Source: Diploptera punctata (Eukaryota > Arthropoda > Insecta > Blattodea > Blaberidae). Taken from it: a DNA stretch of 64,000 nt. Location of the stretch: NCBI GenBank assembly GCA_030220185.1, contig JASPKZ010003438.1, positions 868,001 to 932,000 on the forward strand, read 5' to 3'. A model generated the notes under the pieces. That model saw only the letters and a program-made list of their open reading frames with translations, searched no databases and was not told the DNA's origin. Position numbers and translations under genes: made by a program. The number at the start of each line of letters is the position of its first letter. Position 1 is the first letter of the stretch. Shown here one piece after another: positions 58,365 through 64,000 of this stretch.

Positions 58365-58599
58365 CTGTTAAACAATGAAAAATAACAATCATGTAAGGTA
58401 CATAATCACAGCAAAATCTTTTTTATTTAATCAGTAACTTTTAAGTTTATTCCCTTACATGTAGACTCGTTAAATTTTTTGTATCAAATATTTATAAATT
58501 CATGTCTTTAAAAAGTCTGTCCCTCATTAACGGTATAACATTCCTCACTAAAATTATAGTTTGGTAGTTTACGCATATTGTTAATTAAATTAAATTCTG

Positions 58600-59165
58600 C
58601 AGAAATGGATTTTGAAGGCGTTCTGCTGAATTTCTAAACGAGAAAAAATAATCACATTTTAACTATCTTGGTTCAGACATAACATACAGCTATGATTGGG
58701 ATATACATAATAAATTAAACCGATATCAAAATATGTGCGGGCACCATATGAAGAACCCTCCGAAAGACTCGAAGAGAAACTCAGCTCAAGTTTTATAAGA
58801 TTATGACTGTTCCTGTTCTTTTATACGGATCTGAAACTTGGATACTTACAAAAAAGATATCTCACACATTCAAGCCACTGAAATGAAATGTTTAAGATCC
58901 GTAAAAGGATGTACACGCATGGATAAATTACATAACAAGTCAATAAGAAATGAACTGGAGATATTTCCAATACTCGATAAACTAGAAGAGCACGAATACC
59001 AATGGAAGGAGCATTTAGACAGAATCGACAATATCAGATTACCCAAAATGATCAACACCTACAAACCACATGGAAAAAAGATTTTTGGGTTGGCCAAGGA
59101 AATGATGGACTTGAGACCGGAACACGTCGCATTGACCTAATCCTGGAAATGAAGAAGAATAAATG
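58600..59165 (+). pseudogene. LINE remnant, C-terminal part
   Basis: Plus strand: FNYLGSDITYSYDWDIHNKL, then open 58838-59140: MDTYKKDISHIQATEMKCLR, SVKGCTRMDKLHNKSIRNEL, EEHEYQWKEHLDRIDNIRLP. Tail GGAAATGAAGAAGAAT. Confidence 0.82.
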
Positions 59166-59775
59166 GATTTTTGGAGATGTTCAGTTGGAATTTCTACAAG
59201 AGATAACATAAGAAACAGTGTAATTAAACAAACGATGAATGTCCAAACTTTAATTGTGGATTCATAAAAACAAACGAAAATACTTTACAACATGTGACGT
59301 GAAAAATGTTTCTAAGTTCCAATCATACACCATGTGCATGCGCCAACAAACGCGAAGATGTTTACACTGTGGAATCATGGGATGCAGCCAACATATACAC
59401 GATATTTAACGAACCCAAAAGCTAACTTAACGCAATTTAAGCACTCTAACCTTTGAAAGAATGCAACGCCCAAAAATAAATAGTAAGTTCTGAAATTCTG
59501 AAGTATATGTGTACAGTTAATTAGTAAATACTCTATGTTGGCTGCACTGGAACACGTCTTTGTTGTTGCATAGAATATTCGTTAAAATCAATATGGCTGC
59601 CACGTCTTCATGTTATCATAGAAAAATATACTGAAAGAATCGTTAGAAAAAATGTAAAAATCATTGTAAATGGTGGGAAATAATTTGAAAAATGAAACCC
59701 TAAGAATACAATTTGATAGGAGTTTATGAAGGAATTAAAAAAGTCGTGTCACAGGTTTTAAAGTTTAGCCAAATG
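59166..59775. other. intron or upstream region, nothing recognised
   Basis: No exon with matching phase for the host gene was found here; slightly higher GC near 59330-59420. Confidence 0.45.
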
Positions 59776-60315
59776 AAGTTATTGTGAAAATTGCAGAAGA
59801 CGAATTACAAAGAATGATATATAGACGAAATAAAAAAAAACAATATGGAAATATCATCAGAAAAACAAAAAACAATGGCTTTCAAGGGCGCTCAACCAGT
59901 TCGGACAAAGATAATAAGATAATATTAGAAAATAAACCAATAGAACAAGTGGTAAGATATAACTTCCTAGGTTGCGAAATATCATTCACAACGGAAACAG
60001 ATATAAATAACAAAGTTGATTATATAACAGGAATACTAAAAAGAACTTTTTCCTCAGACCAATAGCAGGATATAAAAGAACAGACATGAAACACAACACT
60101 GAAATAAGACAACAACTAGAAGTAGAGGAATTGAACACAACAACAGTGAAATACAGAACAAATTGGAAAGAACACTTAGCAAGGATGACTGAGAATAGAA
60201 TACCAAAAAGCAGCATACATCTATTCACCACGAGGAAGAAGCAGCTTGGAAAGACTAAAGAAAAGATGGAAACAGCAGCAGGCTAGTAAATAAGCCTAAA
60301 CCATGAAGAAGAAGT
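59776..60315 (+). pseudogene. LINE remnant, C-terminal part
   Basis: Plus strand: NGFQGRSTSSDKDNKIILEN, KPIEQVVRYNFLGCEISFTT, ETDINNKVDYITGILKRTF, then NWKEHLARMTENRIPKSSIH after a shift, GRSSLERLKKRWKQQQ; tail CATGAAGAAGAAGTGAA. Confidence 0.8.
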
Positions 60316-60321
60316 GAACTA

Positions 60322-61206
60322 CAGTAAAAGTTCCTTATTCACGCAAATATGCCGCGAATACAGAAACGCTGAATACGGAATGGTAATTTGTATGGATATA
60401 TAGGGGACACGTTCCAAGATTACAAAATAAAATAAAAATGATCAAAATAAAATCAATAACGAGAGATTTTCAACAATTTATTTTAATTATTACTGTCAGG
60501 CTTAGGCAAGGGTTTAAAGAACTTAGTATGTTTTTCTTGTTTTGCCGCTTTTATAAGGTCTTACAGTTCAGATTGATATTTAGATGTGAATTCAGCAATA
60601 GATTCCTTATTTTGTCTTCGGATTTCTTGATGAATCGTACAGTTGAGTTGATTCATTAACATTGAAACAGCGTGATTAGATGCAAACGACACGCCAACAC
60701 GTAAACGGTCAAACCTTTATATTTTTACTTTAAGCGGCAACACTACTTTATTCCGTTTCGGAACTAATTTACTTTCCTTTAACTCGACATTATAAATTGG
60801 CAACAAAGCAGAAGAGACACGTGTTATTCAATCAAAATTATTGCAACGAATGGCAAGTTGAATCAATAAAACACCGATCGTGGCGAGGGCGGCATTTATC
60901 AACGGATATAGCGACACGTGAATTAGAACAACGGTGGCTTTTAATAACGAACTTTAGGCTTAATGACAATAAGGTTTGTTTTACTTTGATATTCAATTGT
61001 CCATTTGGTTTAAATCACTCTTTGTAAAAGCCGTCTTGGCACGTGCCTGCAGTAAAAAAAGTTGCAGATGCATTAACAAAGGACACTAATCCTTCTAATA
61101 TAACGACTGGATCCGCGAATAAATACATTTTTAGCCGCGAATACAGAAACCGCGTCGATTTTTTTAACGCGCGAATAATGAAAACGCGAGTAAGGAGCTT
61201 TAACTA
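60322..61206. mobile_element. pogo/Tigger-like non-autonomous DNA transposon, TSD TA
   Basis: Left CAGTAAAAGTTCCTTATTCA, right (inverted) TAGTTAAAGCTCCTTACTCG; TA at 60320-60321 and 61207-61208. Internal inverted sub-ends with GCGAATACAGAAAC. The short ORFs do not give a clear transposase. Confidence 0.6.
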
Positions 61207-61213
61207 TATTACA

Positions 61214-61690
61214 CGATTATCTGTGTTGATTATTTAAGCCAAAAATGATGTGAATACGACCCCACGATCTACTAACGACAATATTTTAAGACTTTCACTA
61301 TACCCAGCGTTTGCGTGACGAACTTTTTAAGTGAAATTTCAAAATTGTGAGAAATCCTTTTTAAAAAACGGGACATTCAAAGAAAGAGGAATATATGTGT
61401 CACGTGGGCTACCGGCCTTGAGAAAACAATGCAATGTCAGGAGAAAAATGTCATCATGTTGTTATTGTTTCCATAAGTACGTAGTAAAACCTGTTTATTA
61501 TCACTCCCTGGTCGTTTATTTCCTTTCTGCGCTACGCAGTCTTCACTTTTTATTAACGTAATCTTCACTCCAAGTACGTAAAACACAAAATAACAGTCAT
61601 AAGAAATGAAATAAAACTTATTGCATAATTCCAGGGGACTTTCATTACTTTCAACTTCGTACAAAATTCTAACAAATATTTTAATGTCCA
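61214..61690. other. unassigned sequence
   Basis: A 76-codon and a 75-codon ORF overlap on opposite strands; neither shows recognisable features. Confidence 0.4.
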
Positions 61691-61699
61691 GACTTAGTC

Positions 61700-61940
61700 T
61701 CTATATTGATAACATAATAGGACACGAATGGGGAATAAAAGAGGAGCATGAAACTCTTTATAGGAAAACCAGAGGGAAAAGACCAAGTATATAAGGTAAG
61801 AATGAGATGGGGAATAGAATTAATCATGATATAAGGGAAGTAAATTATGCAGGGGATGATTGAAAAATATCTCAGGATAAGGATGTATGGAGAGCTTATG
61901 TCTGCGGGATCTGAACCTACGAGTTCGATAGTGCCAATAA
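61700..61940 (+). pseudogene. LINE 3' fragment (family B)
   Basis: Plus strand text matching GHEWGIKEEHETLYRKTRGK then MRWGIELIMI and DVWRAYVCG, the same C-terminus as at 57975-58206. Confidence 0.65.
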
Positions 61941-62439
61941 GTTAGTAGGTGATTATCAATGTTGGTAGAAGAAATAGATCTACAATAGATAAAATATTTA
62001 GCATATGATAGATTTTGGAAAAGAAATGGAAGTATAACGGCAACTGTACACCAACTAAATGTGGACTTCAAAAGACATACATGAAGATGTGAAGCCAGGA
62101 GACCAAGGAACTTTTATGTTTGTCGAGCTATGGAAGAATTGCGAAGGAACGTACTCCTTGAAAATACCTTTTTAAAGTTTTTACAAATCTTCACCAATCC
62201 CACTTACGTCTACCAGACACACAAAATGATCATGTCATAAATTCATAATTTACTAGCTAATAAAATAAAATAAGTTAAAATATGTACCTTCTTAGGTCCT
62301 CAATTTGTAAAAAGATATGTATGTTTTTTTTACAAGTTGACTACGACGGCACTAACCTAAGAAGGTATACATTTTAACTTTAGTTTATTTTATGACTATC
62401 CACTTCAACGGTTTTAAACAATGGATTTTATTAGCATTG

Positions 62440-62602
62440 ATTACTAGCTAATACTCATGGTGCGTTGCTACGCCTAAATAAATTAAACGTGTTTTTGTTT
62501 AGCTGAATAAGCAAAAAGAAAAATAATTATAAATTTGTATCGTAATTATTTTTAGATACCCATGCTGATTACCCGGGCGTTACCCGGGAATCTACTAATC
62601 TA
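62440..62602. mobile_element. possible Helitron-type 3' ends
   Basis: Plus: hairpin CCCGGG-CGTTA-CCCGGG (62573-62589) followed by AATCTACTAA. Minus: GGCGTAGCAACGC hairpin followed by ATTAGCTAG. Hairpin plus CTRR end is the Helitron 3' signature, but no replicase or 5' end is visible. Confidence 0.3.
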
Positions 62603-63370
62603 CATCATGAGCTGAAAGACAAAAATGGTTATTGTGAGTTATCTGTAAAAGTTAGATATATGCTGTCGCGGACTTTTTTTGTAGTTTTTTTATATATTCA
62701 ATTCTGTGTACTTCAATTTCGTGTATTTGTTATGGTTTAGGCAGCGTAAGCCATTTAAGCGTCCAAAAAAGCTACTTTTTAAGTGCACTATGTGTTACAC
62801 AAACTAGCCATATAGTAATAAATTAAGGAAAGTAAGCCCGAATTCATAAACGAACAAAATCAGACAATTATGATTTAGGTTTAATTTTAAAATCGTTCTG
62901 ACAACCGAAATTTTCTACTTTTCGTAACACAACTCGATATATGCCATTAAAATAACACGAAGAACAAAAATCAAGAAATCGGACCATTCGAAGCGGGGAT
63001 TTACCTGAAAGACTAATTTTAGGATGTATGGAGCGCTTTAGCGGCCGCCATATATTTCTTTTCTCGCAATGGAATGGAATACATAGGATTTAATTAACGA
63101 AAGAAAGACATGTTCCGTAAACCATCAAAATCAGACCATATATTCGACTTGCTGACGAATTAACTTCGTTCAGGCCTATGCAGTTCGTGCATGACGGAAT
63201 TAGTTTTTACAGCTTTATATTAGCTTGACCTGTATCTATCTATCTATGTGACGGAATCTTTCAACGCGATTTTCACCCACTTAAAATCATTGGATCGACT
63301 TGAAACTTTGTATACGGACCCGTGACAATACAATAATTTCATTTTTTTCTAAAATCCTGGCCAGAAAAAC

Positions 63371-63865
63371 CAGAAAATAAAAAAATAAATAATAGTTTTA
63401 AAAAACTAAAAGAACACGCTTTATTAGAAAACTAAAAAATGAAAAAAAATTTAATTTCCAATAGCTTGGTATAAAATAAAGTGGTCAACAAAAAATCATC
63501 TCCAACACATATAGAATACAATTAGAGTTATCATCAAAAAGAAAATAATTTTACCATCAAAAGCGTAGGGTGCTCTATATCAATTAATATATTTGATAAT
63601 AAACAGATATTGGTAAAAGTAAGCTCTCTAAGAAGAAAATGTAAAAATCATAAAAAGCACCCCACGCTTTTGATGGTAAAATTATTTTCTTTTTGATGTT
63701 AACTCTAATTTTATTCTATATGCGTTGGAGATGATTTTTTGTTGACCACTTTAATTTATACCAAGCGTATTGGAAATTAAAATTATTTTTCATTTTTTAG
63801 TTTTCTAATAAAGCGTGTTCTTTTAGTTTTTTAAAACTATTATTTATTTTTTATTTTTTAGTTTT
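63371..63865. repeat. long inverted repeat (~205-bp arms)
   Basis: Left arm 63371-63574, right arm 63657-63865, spacer about 80 bp. Shared text includes AACACGCTTTATTAGAAAAC and ACCATCAAAAGCGT. AT-rich, without coding content. Confidence 0.8.
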
Positions 63866-63954
63866 AATATTTTACAAAATAAGATAAAAATGTAAATATC
63901 TTTAAATTCGATACTATTGTAGTATGAGCTAAAAGTAATACTCTTCTATGAAAA

Positions 63955-64000
63955 AACCCTCCCAGCCGGATTTGAACCAGCGACGTATGGATCACTGAAA
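63955..64000 (-). repeat. tRNA-like B-box segment cut by the window edge
   Basis: Minus strand CTGGTTCAAATCCGGCTGG fits a T-arm. The rest of the unit is beyond 64000. Confidence 0.35.

Noticed and set aside
56940..57340. Solo LTR
   Set aside because: A TATA-like box exists, but no terminal TG..CA, TSD, primer-binding site or second copy could be found.
59350..59480. First exon or promoter of the RabGAP gene
   Set aside because: No coding frame with matching phase and acceptor/donor, and the PTB domain lacks more N-terminal sequence than could fit here.
61331..61561. 76-codon ORF as a host exon
   Set aside because: Wrong strand for the host gene, no splice-site support, overlapped by an equally long antisense ORF.

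Overview
This is intron-rich, AT-rich eukaryotic DNA, most likely from a large-genome insect. The only clear host gene is a TBC1D1/TBC1D4 (AS160)-type Rab GTPase-activating protein, related to Drosophila pollux. A nuclear copy of mitochondrial cox2 reads in the invertebrate mitochondrial code, and the mobile elements are of arthropod type. A cockroach- or termite-like lineage is possible, but I cannot settle the order from sequence alone. HOST GENE: 18 exons lie on the minus strand from 58364 down to a stop codon at 10669. Splice sites and codon phases join consistently through a phosphotyrosine-binding region, an Akt-type site, a complete TBC domain with Arg and Gln fingers, and a coiled-coil/Ser-rich tail. 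The 5' exons and promoter are outside the window, to the right. Two exons each carry one base too many, at about 48659-48664 and in the C6 run at 11235-11240. These are probably assembly indels. MOBILE DNA: everything else is intron or flank, packed with repeats. (1) Penelope-like element (PLE) fragments with GIY-YIG endonuclease, one with an RT YVDD box. Many are fold-backs in which the 3' end is repeated in inverted orientation, and their ends carry hammerhead ribozyme motifs with self-complementary stem III. (2) LINE remnants of at least three families, some with 5' inversion. (3) Four tRNA-derived SINE families, several with exact target-site duplications. (4) A dense family of 70-76 nt tRNA-like sequences, some in ~300 bp tandem arrays and one as a half-tRNA hairpin. 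(5) DNA transposons: a piggyBac-like element in TTAA, a Harbinger-like element with a paralogous empty site, a pogo/Tigger-like element and probable MITEs. REGION BY REGION: 0-6 kb SINE, fold-backs and PLE; 6-10 kb LINE and PLE with a SINE; 10.7-11.6 kb last exon; 11.9-13.4 kb a 1.5 kb PLE palindrome; 14-22 kb tRNA-like repeats, Harbinger-like element and three exons; 22-25 kb a nest (LINE > piggyBac > SINE) beside the cox2 numt; 25-32.7 kb PLE, LINE and fold-backs; 32.7-58.4 kb fourteen exons among repeats; 58.4-64 kb LINEs, a pogo-like element and a long inverted repeat. All calls come from reading the sequence. No database search was run.
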